Assembly: GCA_907163375.1 (NCBI GenBank)
Contig: CAJQUW010011515.1
Span: 33,124-97,123, forward strand
Direction: 5' to 3'
Origin: Prostheceraeus crozeri
Lineage: Eukaryota; Platyhelminthes; Polycladida; Euryleptidae
DNA length: 64,000 nucleotides
Notes under the pieces: model-generated
Database searches by the model: none
Told to the model about the DNA's origin: nothing
Seen by the model: only the letters and a program-made list of their open reading frames with translations
Translations under genes and position numbers: made by a program
Part shown: in pieces, positions 27,819 through 40,000 of the stretch
Position numbering within the stretch: the first letter of the stretch is position 1
How the letters are laid out: each line of letters begins with the position of its first letter

Positions 27819-29699
27819 TAGGCCTATTTGGGGTGGGGTGTGAGAAGTAAATATGATCAAGCAGAGAAATAGCAACATGCTTTCAAGTCTCTTTGAAAAA
27901 AGACAACAGTTAATTCCCGACAGTGCAAAAATCAGTACGGGAAAATTGTAGGCTTTGTTTAAAGCTTTGTAAAATAGTATATACAGCTCTGTAACCATAA
28001 TGAGATGCTGAAACTCAAATTTCATTCATGCGACATGTCGGAAGTTTTTATAAACTAAATCAACAACAATCGCTATTGTTTGTTTTAAAGAAGGAGTGTA
28101 ACTGTCTACTAAAATGTTATTTTTATTTTTTTCCAATTGTATGCCAGCAGCAGAAGTGCTGCATTGTGCTTATTTTCAATTTTAATTGATCAGTTATATA
28201 CAACGATTGATGAAACGAGCTGTATGCCAAACTGCTTCTCATTTCTGGCTCCATTTGTAGTTTTGCAGTCATACTCAAATAGAATAGTTTCACACCGGTG
28301 TCTGTCTTTTCTAACAATCAATTCGTATTTTGCAATGTTGTTGTTGTCAGTCGAAAGGGTTTAATAACGATGAGATTCATAGCGACAAGTACAGAGTGCA
28401 TGAGAATTCGCTTATAAAATGGATTCCTTTTATGAAAACACTAAACGAATATGTGAACTTACATTTTAATCATTGGACACTCAAGGAAAATTTGCTTGGA
28501 ATACTCAACATTGCCTTCCACAGACCAGGTCTCACATGTTGCGTGTTAAGTGCATCTTACCATGTCTCACTTCCAATTCTTGTTACATTAATTGCTGCAA
28601 TTTTATCTCGTTTGTTTCAGCTATTTTTGGTCTGATGTTTCAGCTTTTAATGACACAACCTACTATGATATAAATTAATGCCGAGTAAATTAGACATGAG
28701 CACACCAAAAGGCCTCATGAATCGTCTGTTGTACAAATGTTGCAAAAATAACATCTTCTCGGTTGCGGCAAATATAACGCACCAAATGTGAATATGTACT
28801 GAAATTCATGTAGCAGTTATCTGTGACTTCCAAGTTGAATAGAATTAGAGATATACAGTCGCGAGATAGCTTACAAAATATTCACTGTACCATCAAATGA
28901 TAGACTGCACGCTGATGACACTAAATGAATATTTGATCACTTTCCTGACTCTTGATTGTTCTCGCTCTCTCACAATGACATTCCACAATTTCTATTCGAT
29001 CCGCCGACAAAGTTCTCCTTCATCAGTCTTTAAAAAGGCGAGCGACAAGGTTAACTTTATCTCTTTTTTCATCGCTGATCTTCAATCAAATTTCGCAAAA
29101 GATTTTTGAATGGTACATTTTGTGTCATAGACCTGCTGAGAAGTCCTCGTCTCAAGTTATACTGAGAAATGACTCGAGTATTCTAATGTAGGCCTATCAC
29201 AATTCACATCATTTCAATTGGATGTAGGCCTCCTGTATTTCGAAGGAAAACAAAGTTTAATACATATTTCGAAATATTTCTCGCTTGATTTCTTTTCAGT
29301 AAATACATATCTGTCCATATATTATCATTGCACGGAAAATCAGTTTACGAGCTAACTGGATAATGTTACAAGAAGGTCTACCCCAAAGTCTATTTCAAAT
29401 AAATCAAAAGCTGAGCGATGGACAGCGTTAGAAAGCATATCAATTTTTTCACCTTATAAAGAAGGATCCCTCCATACGTGATATAATTATTGCAAAGACT
29501 GTACGCTACTAAGATGAGAATGACAGCTGCTGGAAATATTGAACGATGTAAGATGGAAAACTTGCGGGACTATCGCTCCTCCAAGTGCTATTCTATCAAT
29601 TGAAAGATGGACATGTTAAACAAAAGATTCACGAGTTGGAATGTGCTTTTTTTTAAAAAGGTCACTATTCCAGGAGCATCTACATCTATGCTGGATGAA
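27819..29699. other. Intergenic, nothing supported
   Basis: AT-rich sequence with only short, low-quality frames; no repeats or genes recognised. Confidence 0.5.
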
Positions 29700-30760
29700 T
29701 AACCATTTGCCATAATATACTGTAGGTAGAAATGTTGGTATTCGTCATCATGATCACAGCTCTGTTGGAGTAGCCATTATGTCTTTTGATATGTCAGCTG
29801 TATTCGATTCAATCGACCACCAACATTGCAGAAATTTACCAGACTTGGCTTCCCTCCTTCCTTTATTTTGTGGTTGAGCAGCTACTTACATGAGCGTACA
29901 TGTGTTGCAAAGATTGATGTCAAATGTTCACTCTCAATACTATTCAACGAGGAGTGCCCCAAGGATCAGTTCTAGGGTCTCTCATTTTCAATGTTTTTGT
30001 GTATGACATCAGTAAAAGTTTGTCAAATATGCAAATTCAGTATGCAGATGATACACATGTTGTAATACCACTTTTTAAGAGATTGACTGAAATGGAAATA
30101 CAGAATGAAATAAATAACGAGATCAAATGCATGGTGAACTGGTGCAGAAATAACGACTTGGAATTGAACAAGAAGTCGAGTATAATAGTGTGTTTAAAGG
30201 GAATGAAATGCTGCGAAATCTTACGCTTGATATTCCCAAAACAGATAAGATGAATATTCTTGGTGTAACATTCAACAATCAGCTGACATGGACAGATCAC
30301 GTTGATAATATCGTGAAAACATGCAACCGACGTTTATACATATTACGAAAGTCGAAGAAGCTGGTTTCAAATCATGAACTTCAACAAATGTATAATGCAA
30401 TAATTTTGTCGCGGATTGAATACGCGTGCCCATTATTTGTTGGACTCCCTAAGACCTTGTCAGCAAAGCTTGAGCGAATACAGAGACGCGCATTTAAGAT
30501 AATGAACAATGATTTGACCTATCATATCCCTTCGATTGAAAGCAGAAGGAAAGATACAAGTTAAAAAAAACAGTTCAAGCAGATTTTGACAAACAAGGGC
30601 CACCTCCTATACAAATACTTACCAAAACGCATGTAGTATTCGGGACATTTTCTTACTGCCCTATATCGTTTCCAGACGAGAAGATACTCCTTCTTTCCGC
30701 ATGTTGCGAGATTGCTGAACAGTGATTTTTCTAAAAAGCTACCTTGACTTAAAACTTCAA
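29700..30760 (+). pseudogene. LINE reverse-transcriptase fragment (Jockey/CR1-like)
   Basis: Non-LTR RT motifs lie in order on the plus strand: FDMSAVFDSIDH near 29,790, RGVPQGSVLGSLIFNVFVYD near 29,950, the catalytic YADDTHVV near 30,040, then the thumb-like VKTCNRRLYILRKSKK and RIEYACPLFVGLP near 30,420. The frame shifts at least twice (between about 29,870 and 29,930, and between 30,190 and 30,253). The 5' half of the ORF, including the endonuclease, is missing. A tail related to the C-terminus continues to about 30,720. It is an old 5'-truncated insertion. Confidence 0.85.
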
Positions 30761-31565
30761 ATGGTAATTGTATTCACATCAATGTATATGCACATGTCTA
30801 CATGCTGCGATGACTGTCCTATTTCTATGTGTACATTATGATTTTCATTTACTTCAATATACACTATTATTATTATTATCATTACAGACTTTTCGTTCAT
30901 TAGATTAACAATTACCTCAGAAAAGCGATGTCAAGAACTAACAATTTTAGGAGCCTCGGTCTGTCCACCAAGTTTATAGCACTCTGTCATCAATCGTCTC
31001 CTTTACGCGATACCAAGGGGTTTCGCAAACCAAAATGACAAGAGACGCCTTACGAGCTATGTAAAGAAGCATCAAATTCAAGTACTGCAAGACGATCAAC
31101 ATTCAAGACAGCATTGCAAAAATTGAAGACCGCTTGTTCAAGAAGATCACTTCCGACGAAACGCATTCACTATACATATACAAGTTCCTTACCCCTAAGA
31201 TAAGCCACGACCAGAATCTAAGAAGACCGCATTCATTACAAAGAACAGTGAACAACAACAGTATCGGAAGGAAACTTTTCAACCGAATACTTCACGCTGA
31301 CCTTACCATGGCATTTCGTCTTCAGTATACCACTCCTTTTATCAGACTGACTTACTATAAGAAACTTACATAATTGTTTTTCTTCATCAATTGTAATCCG
31401 GCATACGTTTGTGATATCGGCATAAAGCTTTTTAACATTAGAGAAGGTGTAGCTTCAATCAGTATTGCCAGACCCAAATTTCATTTTTTTGCGCAGCCAG
31501 AAAAAAATGCTTAGCACAGAAAGTACACATATCTTTTTCTTCATCGTTGATATTATCTCTTCATT
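30761..31565. other. Intergenic, no supported gene
   Basis: A 79-codon plus-strand frame at 31,134-31,373 has plausible composition but no recognisable domain or splice context. Otherwise nothing was seen. Confidence 0.4.
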
Positions 31566-32016
31566 AGGTGACATGCCACGCGTAATTCACGCGTAGGCTA
31601 ATTACGGTACACCCTAAACATCCGTGGTTAAGGACATTTTATTCTTCTACCGGCGAACATACGCGCTGCATTAAGAGTCAGAAATCACTTGATCTGATGC
31701 TGTTAAAACATGGAGAATGGTTATGAATACGCGCTGGCGAGCGTTTCTAGTTTGCGCATCGTCTACGGTTGTCTGCGCTGCCGCTTGAACCACGGATGAA
31801 CCGCTAAGCATGTTCTGTCTTCCCTGAGTATGAAATTGAAGTCTTATCGCATTGTTTAGCCTCTGATACATGCAGACACATGAGACGCAAAGTCTATATA
31901 ACAGGACTGCCAACTATACTAACTTATATAACTTATATTGCAGCAATATCCCGCATATAGCCACGGATGTTTGGGGTCATGTGTATTTACGCGTGATTGA
32001 GCATGGCACGTCACCT
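31566..32016. mobile_element. MITE-like element with about 60-bp terminal inverted repeats
   Basis: The left end AGGTGACATGCCACGCG..., running to ATCCGTGGTTA (31,566-31,630), is the inverted partner of CCACGGATGTTT... to GGCACGTCACCT (about 31,957-32,016), with scattered mismatches. Total length is 451 bp with no coding capacity. The target duplication is unclear. Confidence 0.7.
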
Positions 32017-32391
32017 ACTGTTCTTCTGCTTCAGAATATATATCAATTTCAAAGACGTCCTAGTTGCCAGTTCATGTTTGTACTATTTTCATAGACTTGA
32101 TTAATTTTTTGCAGTACATTAAATCTACCTTTATTAATCAGATCCTCTTCAAATAAGCATAATTTTGCAGCTTCACTTTGATAGCGCTATATTTATTCCT
32201 TATTTAGTGCAAAAATATATTCTGAAAAATAAAACAAAATTGCATACTGAATACTTTCATCGAAAACGATATACCTATCTGTTGTAAAAATGGGAAAAAC
32301 CCATTTAGCAAAATTTTGCATTTAAACTCACCAATGTACACAATACAAAACAGGGCCATACTGCACTGATATGTCAGAGCAATTTTATCTA

Positions 32392-33814
32392 CAGTAGCGC
32401 TCAGCAAGTTTGCATCAAGCCTGAAATTTGCAGTTAATGTACGTATATCCCTTTGAAATCAAAATCAAAGTAGAAGCTCAAAGTGGTAAGAAAGAATTTA
32501 TTGAAACTTGCAATAGAACAGGTAATTAAGATAGAAAACACTCAAAGTCACTAATATTTCGTATCCACCATGGCTTTCAATTACCGAGGCTACTCTCCTT
32601 GGCATACTCTCCACCAAATGTTTGCACATTGCCTGGACCTCTTCATCTCGATTCCAGATCCGCACGAAGGACGAGGTTATGTCACTGCGAGATGTAGTTT
32701 TACAGTCTTTTAGTATGTACTTGACAATTCCCCACAAATTCTCAATCGGGTTGAGATCGGGAGATTGGGCCGGCCAGGTCATGATGTTCAAGTCCAGTTG
32801 TTCAAGACAGGCCTTGGTTCTTCTTGAGGTATGACATGGCGCGTTGTCTTGTTGAAACACACCAGAGCCATCTGGAAACCATTCCAACATTTGCTGGCGG
32901 ACTCTTCCTTCGATGACATGCTTGATGTAGTAGGTGCTGTCCATATTGCCTTCGACGACGTGCATTCTACCGGTCCCATACAAGGAGAAACACGACCAGA
33001 ACATGACACTCATGGGAAACTTTTTCGTCAGCTGGAAATGTTCGTCTGTAAGCGGATGACCGTCAATAACGCGAACGTACCGGCATTTTCCATTGCCTGC
33101 GTAGACCATGGTCTCGTCGCTCCAGACAACCTTCTTCCAGTCCTCCATCGTCCATTCGCGATGTTCAAAGGCCCACTTCAGTCGAGCTTCCTTGTGCTTT
33201 TCGGTCAGGAATGGTCGTTTCGCCGGCGATCGAGTTTTACAGCCCGCCTCGATCAAGGCCCTCTTCATTGTTGAGAGGCTGACGTCTTCACCTTTAGCTC
33301 CAAGTTCTGTCTTTATGTCTTGGGCTGTGGCTTTCGGGCTTTTCACACACAACTGGCGAATATGACGGAGGTCGCGGTCCTCGAAAATTTTGTTGTGTCC
33401 GCCACAGTTCTCGTAGCTTGTCGTGAAATCGCCAGTCTCTCGGTATTGCTTAAGGACACGTTGGACAGTCGATTGATTTGTTCCGACAGCCTCGGCGATT
33501 TCTCTCTGGGTTTTTGAAGTATGGTCAGCCAAGATAATTATTTGCGCACGTCGTTGGTTTCTGTCAGTCATCTTCTACTCGTGATAGAGTCACAAACTGA
33601 TCGTATTCATACAGACTCATGGTATGCGATCGATCATTCATAAATTTAAATTTAAATTTTTTTATATCTGTAGATATCTATGCATCTCACGGAACGCAAT
33701 GCACTAGAGCAATATGATGCTGACGGCTGACTGACGATAAAATGAGCAGCTGAAGAGATGGTAGGAGTCATAGCTATATTTTGATGCTTGATGCAAACTT
33801 GCTGAGCGCTGCTG
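32392..33814 (-). mobile_element. Tc1/mariner-family transposon, apparently intact
   Basis: 1,423 bp flanked by TA (32,390-32,391 and 33,815-33,816). Terminal inverted repeats of 29 bp (CAGTAGCGCTCAGCAAG... and its partner, 28 of 29 matching) surround one transposase gene. The intact frame and near-identical ends suggest a recent insertion. Confidence 0.92.
32498..33571 (-). CDS. Tc1-like DDE transposase, 357 aa
   Basis: The uninterrupted frame begins at the ATG at 33571. The N-terminal paired-like helix-turn-helix region shows TQREIAEAVGTNQSTVQRVL, and a second DNA-binding half shows DVSLSTMKRALIEAG. The catalytic triad is visible: VVWSDET (first Asp), VFQQDNAPCHTS (second Asp) and SPDLNPIENLWGIVK (Glu, about 34 residues on). 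The length is normal for the family (340-360). It cuts and pastes at TA sites. The first acid lies in WSDET, as usual for Tc1 transposases. No defect was seen. Confidence 0.93.
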   Translation of the reverse strand: MTDRNQRRAQIIILADHTSKTQREIAEAVGTNQSTVQRVLKQYRETGDFTTSYENCGGHNKIFEDRDLRHIRQLCVKSPKATAQDIKTELGAKGEDVSLSTMKRALIEAGCKTRSPAKRPFLTEKHKEARLKWAFEHREWTMEDWKKVVWSDETMVYAGNGKCRYVRVIDGHPLTDEHFQLTKKFPMSVMFWSCFSLYGTGRMHVVEGNMDSTYYIKHVIEGRVRQQMLEWFPDGSGVFQQDNAPCHTSRRTKACLEQLDLNIMTWPAQSPDLNPIENLWGIVKYILKDCKTTSRSDITSSFVRIWNRDEEVQAMCKHLVESMPRRVASVIESHGGYEILVTLSVFYLNYLFYCKFQ

Positions 33815-33816
33815 TA

Positions 33817-34728
33817 ATTGGTCAATAAATGCTCGTAAATGAAAACTTTCATATATTGGTTCTGATATAAACAAATTTACTTGACAAAAAATGATAAATG
33901 GTTCATAATGAATGGACTATGACAATTGACAAAGTGAAAAATGCGCGATTAGATTAAAGAACTAGATAAATCTCATAGAAAGGAGTCTACTAAAAAACTA
34001 TCATCTAGTTTCGCTGACTTTGTATAAAAGGCTTTCAAAAAATCATAAATGTTGTGTTTGAATAATCAAGCAGAAAATCACTTTTAACTTTTAACTCAAT
34101 CATTTCTGGTGAGCTTCCCTACAGTTCAATTCATCACGTCAATCATTGTCAACATGTTATGCATAGCCTATGCCATATCGGTAAAATTGAGTCACGCAAA
34201 AAGTTCATAAGGACGCTATAAACTCCCTTTCATCCAAAAAGCTTCAACTTGGGATCTAGGTTCGAACATAAGTTAGCTAGAAAGCTTAGCAAGCATAGTC
34301 CCTGTTACACAAGATTTCAATCCATTTTAACAGGCAAATACAGGTATTATAAAGTTGCTCACAATTGGTCATCGGAAAAACAGATTTCTTAATATTAAAC
34401 AATGGCACTTGCCTATAGCTTTCTAGCTGACTTGTGCTCGAATCCTGGTCGGACAAATTGCGGTCGGAAAGGTAAGGTACGCGGTATCATCATGCATAAA
34501 TCCTAAATGACTGTGTGCTGAAGCCGATATATTTCTATTAATGCTCTGAAAGTAGCCGGCACTTAAAATGAATATTTCATCGCAGATGACATTGCAACCG
34601 GCTGTAAAATAATGACGCATGAAGAAATTAATCAAAATCATTCCGCTGTTTCAACCAGATATTGCAGGGATTAATCATGCCAATAACAAAATATGCACAA
34701 AACATTGATATTCTGATCTTTGATTGCA
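33817..34728. other. Intergenic, nothing supported
   Basis: AT-rich DNA between two transposons; no coding or repeat structure was recognised. Confidence 0.5.
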
Positions 34729-34736
34729 CTTTAAAC

Positions 34737-35581
34737 CAGGGATGTGGATTCGGAGTCCTATCATTTTTGCTGGAGTCGGAGTCCTATCAAATGATAGGAC
34801 TCCGGACTTCGGCCTATAACTAGAACCGAAATATGATGCGAACAAATCATTTATTCTCGTGCATAGCTGTCACTGTCTTGATATCAACTTTCTCCGTCAA
34901 ACAAAAGTATAGAGACAGCAGTATAGGCAGCAGTGCATGCAAAGCTTGAAATAGTTGAGGGAATGACCGTGATAGTTAAAAAGCGATTGTCTTTTCACTC
35001 GGTGATTTAGTAGAGATGACAAGCCTTCCTAGCCTCGATCACACCAACGCACCAAAGGTCACATCAGAGGCAGAAATTAAAATACATATAGGGCCTAGCT
35101 TGTTTGAGAACATTACTTCTTACTCTCACGTTAATCGTGTGTGATGGGTCCTAAGCGCATATTAAAATCGAAAGTGTACTCATTTTTTTTAGAAGGATGG
35201 GGGGTTCCTGCCTGGTAGAGACGGGAGAAAAGCCGTGTGAAGAACGCATCAAGAGGATGGGAGGAGCCGAGTCGCATGCATCCAACTGAAAGCGACATTT
35301 GATCAACTTTCATCGAAAATGATTGATAATTGATACACTAATGATCCACAAAAATAGACCTATTTTTATAGACCTTTTTTATTTTTATTAGACCTATCAT
35401 TATAGGTTTATCTGAACCTGTTCAGGTAAACCTATAATGATCTATGACGTAGGCTATCAGTTCATTTTTCAAAAAAGGCTTTATATACTTGACACCCGGA
35501 GTCGGAGTCCTATCAAAAGCCGGAGTCCCATCAACCCCCGGAGTCGGAGTCCTATCAAAATGATAGGACTCCGCATCCCTG
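34737..35581. mobile_element. Non-autonomous hAT-like transposon, copy B
   Basis: 845 bp, same family as copy A: it starts CAGGGATGTGGATTCGGAGT, ends ACTCCGCATCCCTG, and contains the same internal segments (for example near 34,860-35,040 and 35,240-35,330). The flanks CTTTAAAC and CTTTAAGC form an 8-bp target duplication with one mismatch. The right end has extra GGAGTCCTATCA repeats and an internal palindrome near 35,345-35,440 that copy A lacks. Confidence 0.82.
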
Positions 35582-35659
35582 CTTTAAGCTAAGATATAAT
35601 TCACATCTGAAACTTCCCTGCTTTGGCCTTATAGGAATCACGTAAGTCTTCAATGCTTG

Positions 35660-36235
35660 CACTATAGTGTTCGCTTCACCAGATAGTCCACGATTGTTTA
35701 TTTGTAGCACGAACTTTGTCAAGTTCCGCATTTACCAAACACATCACGGAAGATTCCGATATAATGTCTTAACTAAGCTTGTTTCATGTGTTCTTCAGAT
35801 CGCTGTCTTCTTGCATCCTGACATTTTTCTCGAGAAGGAGCTCCTCTTCCTTTGACAAAAGTTTCTGTAGATCACGACTTGTCTTTTCCTCCAACGAGTT
35901 TTCAGCTCGAAATCTTTCTTTGGCTTTTTTTTATTATTTCTTCAACTGCATCTTTTTCCTCGCACGTAGCTTCACACATTGCGGCATGAGTTCCTTTCAA
36001 CAGGGAAATCACTTATGGCGTTACAGAAATTTGATGCGACTTCATGGTCTTTCGCGAAAAGGATTTTGTTCAGAGATGAATTGGACAATCTCTTCCGGTT
36101 TTTTACACGAACAAGTGATTGAATAGACAACTAATTCAATAAGTTTATTGCGCAGCGAGGGGTACAAAAAATGCGCAGGAAGAGGCGTGATATCATCTTC
36201 ATAGCGTAGGTCTGGCAACACTGGCTTCAATACAA
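35660..36235 (-). pseudogene. Possible processed gene fragment, unknown
   Basis: Minus-strand stretches have real-protein character: PVLPDLRYEDDITPLPAHF near 36,210 and a Lys/Glu coiled coil (SRDLQKLLSKEEELLLEKNV) near 35,800-35,880, separated by stops and frame changes. No family was recognised. It may be a decayed retrocopy or an old transposon ORF. Confidence 0.3.
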
Positions 36236-36762
36236 CGCCTAGCCCCCGAATAAAAAGTCTATACTCTGTCTCAGATGTGTGTTGATAAATAGGCCGAAGA
36301 ACTACTAATTAATTACTAGCACATCGCATTAGGACAAGTTTTAAAATAATTGTGGTATTTCAACCCCCAAGTACTACTGAACGCCGATGTATCAAGTGAG
36401 GGAAGCGTCAAATATATTATTTTAGTCAAAATTTGACTGTAAACCTGACAAGACTAAACCTCTCAGAAAATGAAACGTTTCCTAAATCAAAGCGAAATTT
36501 CCTCCTGATACAAACTAACTTCGTCCAAATTCTCAAGATCCTAACAGCACACTCCAAAGTCAATGAAATCAAAAGTCGAATATTTATCTCTATCTTCTTA
36601 TCAAAATAGTTGAATTTCACCGTTATAAACACAGAAGGGATAAAAACATGGGAATAATAGGGAATGGAAAGAACGCGTCCGGCTTGAGCACCAGTAAAGC
36701 CCCGAGTCAGTCCGCGTGAGTGGCGGTGATACAAAAGTGTAGTTAAAAAACAGCGACTGAGA

Positions 36763-37050
36763 TCACAACTTCCAAGAGTCGTCTTTCTCCATGGAATCGA
36801 GGTCCAAACCCTCCAAGCCACAAGGACTACTCCAGCGCGTGTCTTCACACAGCGTTCGATCCTCCTCCTCATTCTCATCCTCTTCCAGATGGTCCGCATC
36901 ATTCATGAACGGTTCCGGACTATTACACAACCAGGAAGGGCAGGTAGGGGAAGGGTTGCGTTGTTGCAACTCAGGAAGACCGCAGAGGTAGGAGCGTCCG
37001 CCGTGGAAACAGTCTCGCTGCGTCATGGATTGGTTCTGGACGAACTGATC
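36763..37050 (-). CDS. FAM53: FAM53-like gene, terminal coding exon 3
   Basis: Acceptor TTTTCTACAG, then 95 codons and TGA. The acidic C-terminus is typical of the family. No clear poly(A) signal was seen close downstream; transcripts probably extend toward about 36.4 kb. Confidence 0.68.
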   Translation of the reverse strand, partial: DQFVQNQSMTQRDCFHGGRSYLCGLPELQQRNPSPTCPSWLCNSPEPFMNDADHLEEDENEEEDRTLCEDTRWSSPCGLEGLDLDSMEKDDSWKL

Positions 37051-40000
37051 CTGTAGAAAACGAAGTAATCGTTATTATATAAGTAATACAATAGATCTTG
37101 TAGTAAAATGTTTGATGTATCAGTGATTTGCAGCATTTTTTGTTGAGCATTTTTAAAATTTAATTAATCAGAGTGGAAGAACGTCAATGTGAAGTTAACA
37201 AGTTGATTTTAATCTGGTGTATTGTCATAGTCTAGTATTGGTGATAACTAAGGGAAATTCTACATTGACTCAGACAACATCAGCATTGGCTTGTATTTGA
37301 AATTAACCAGCATTGTAATGTAGTAAACGATGAGACTTCATTCGACTTGACCGCACAGTGTATCTTGGTACGTGACCGCCGACGCTGAGAACATTCATGA
37401 CAAAAATTCCTCGCGTAGCCTTTATAATCAATAGTTTTGGTCTTCTTCCTTAGATACGAGTACGTTCTTCAATCCTTCAGTACGAGCATTCACTTAAATA
37501 ATACATTTCTTGAATTTCATAGATATTGTGAATAAGCGTCTTTCTGAAACATGACTTCTTTGAAAGGAAAGATTATCGTTTCACAAGTTGCCACGTCATC
37601 GACACTTGTAGAACTAGCTCTGATTCCCGAACTGTTTAGTCAGCAGGTGCAATGAAATGACCGACGGAGAACCTCGATCACCAACACTCACTGTCTGGTC
37701 AGGATGTTGGCTTCTCCTTTCAATCTGTTTGAATTTCATGTCTGTAAACATGGTGAAAACGATACCTTTCCAATTTAAATCACAATATCAACAATTGCGG
37801 TCGGCGGAGATGAATCGCATTGCTGTCATACCTGACAAGTTCATTTACATCACCATCAGAAAAACATTGGATTGAAATTGACAGATCGATTTCACGCTGT
37901 TGTTCTCCACGCAGTGTTATTGACATTGCAATGCTGAAGTGTCGACATTGCTGCGCCGTGTCTGGCCCAACGGGCAGTGTTTGACTCCCAACACCTTCTA
38001 CATCCCTCCTGCGATTATCTCGGCGTCAGAAGCAGCCCTACCTGCGTCGATGATGTAACCAGAAATTCAGGTAATCCGATGCGATGCGCACTTGATGCCC
38101 TACTCTTGGCTCTCCCCACCAACTGCACCCAACGACCAGTCTTCTGTTATCACATACTGTCAATTGCGAACTTCTGTAATCGCGAAAACTATTAGCTGAG
38201 GTCTAAATGACCGCGAAAACCTTCATGTTCGGTGATCGGGGTTACAGTCATTCATAATACACAACAAATAGCCAAGTATTCAGCGATCCTTCAACACACA
38301 TTCCAGTCGATGTAAATTCATTGAGCGTGTCTATTCAGGACGTCGTTTAGGAGGAAAATATCTGAGAGGACATTCCAAAATCAGCTCTAAGAAGTTAGGA
38401 TTTTGCTTCAGAAGCTGATAGAAAACAGCTAAAATGTTAAATTCTAGAAGTGCCTTCTAGGCAGTTTTAGATCATTTTACCAAATCTAGTAAGGTAGAAT
38501 CATTGTATTTCGTAGATTATTCATCAAGACAAGCATCCAAAAGTGGACAACGGTGACATCCATTTCCATTGAACTGAACTCATTGCGCTACCAAACGAAC
38601 GGCGGTCGAGTCACATTTTCTCACTACGAGGTGATGAGATGGAATCAAGTCCCCAGTTTCCGAAAGAGTTTTCAACTACAATGTACATAGTGTACATAGT
38701 CATCAACACTAAATCGTGTTTTAACGCAATTGAGTAGTCAGTCGCCGAGAGAGTTTAGGAATGAGATCGTCAGTTCAACTAAAGAATAAGCTACTACATC
38801 GATAAATTTTTGACGTCGATTAATCACAAGTAAATTCAAAGTAAAATAGACAGAGTACCGTTAGTAGCGCTACTATCGGTACTCGGTGCCGCTATAGCGC
38901 TTTGAATGATCACCTTGTAACACAAAGTCGTAGGAGACATCGACGATTTTCAGGTAGGTTTCATTGCTGGACTCATCAGCAATTAAACAACTTCAAATCA
39001 ACAGAAAACATGAGCTGCCTCAGCACAGCCTATTTTCACATAATTTATCGAGAGCAACTATTTTTTTCTTTTGTTGAATCGACTTATCAATAGAAGATGA
39101 TTGATCCAGACAGAATCAATGTACCATAAAGTAGAGAGATATTTTTTATTATACCGTGAAAAGCTGTTCACAATTCTATAAAGGTTGTCGTCTGGAAATC
39201 GTTCACGTGAATACTTCTGATGGATGTTCTATTTTGACAGAGAGTACGTCAAATCATTGTGTCTACAGGATCATAAGGGCAAGTACGTTTATGAAAGCTA
39301 ATTTCTCTAACACAGAAATAGAATGCATCATCGCATCCGTGGAGGCAATGATAGGATAATAGGACTGATCGATATGCTGAAATGTGCGACAGAGAACGAT
39401 GTTTCCATGAATTGATGTCTTTCCAAGTAATGGGGCTAGGCAAGGTTGATTTTCAATTCATCTAAAGAGGGCATTATTCTGTTATTTTCAATCAGTTTTT
39501 AAAGAAAATGGCAGATAAACTGATCTTGGTTAGACCATCATGTCAACGACCAAAGCTTTGAGAGGAATACACAAAAACGATCAGTGCTTCGACTTTATGG
39601 TCGCGAAGCTACGAAGACATCAAAGGACATTCAGAATATATTTCAAAACTGCAGAAAACCACAGAATTTTTTGATATTTTACATTTTGGCATTGCAGTGC
39701 GCCAAATGTTGGCTGTGGCTTTTTGATGTTAAATTTATACGATACTTTCTGCAAAATTAAAGAAAATTACAACAGTTATCGTTAAAAGTTCAGACATCAC
39801 ATTAATGGAGATTCATAGACAACTGTCATTTCTTGCCATTATGTAAAATGGAAAATAAAAGGCATACGAGAAATCATGACCATAATTTAACATACTGCAT
39901 ATAACTTTTGAACACAAGGAAATGTCATAAGGAAATGGCATCTCAAAGCTTCATGTCTGATGTTTAAAGCAGAACATAGATTTTGAATAATGACAGCTTC

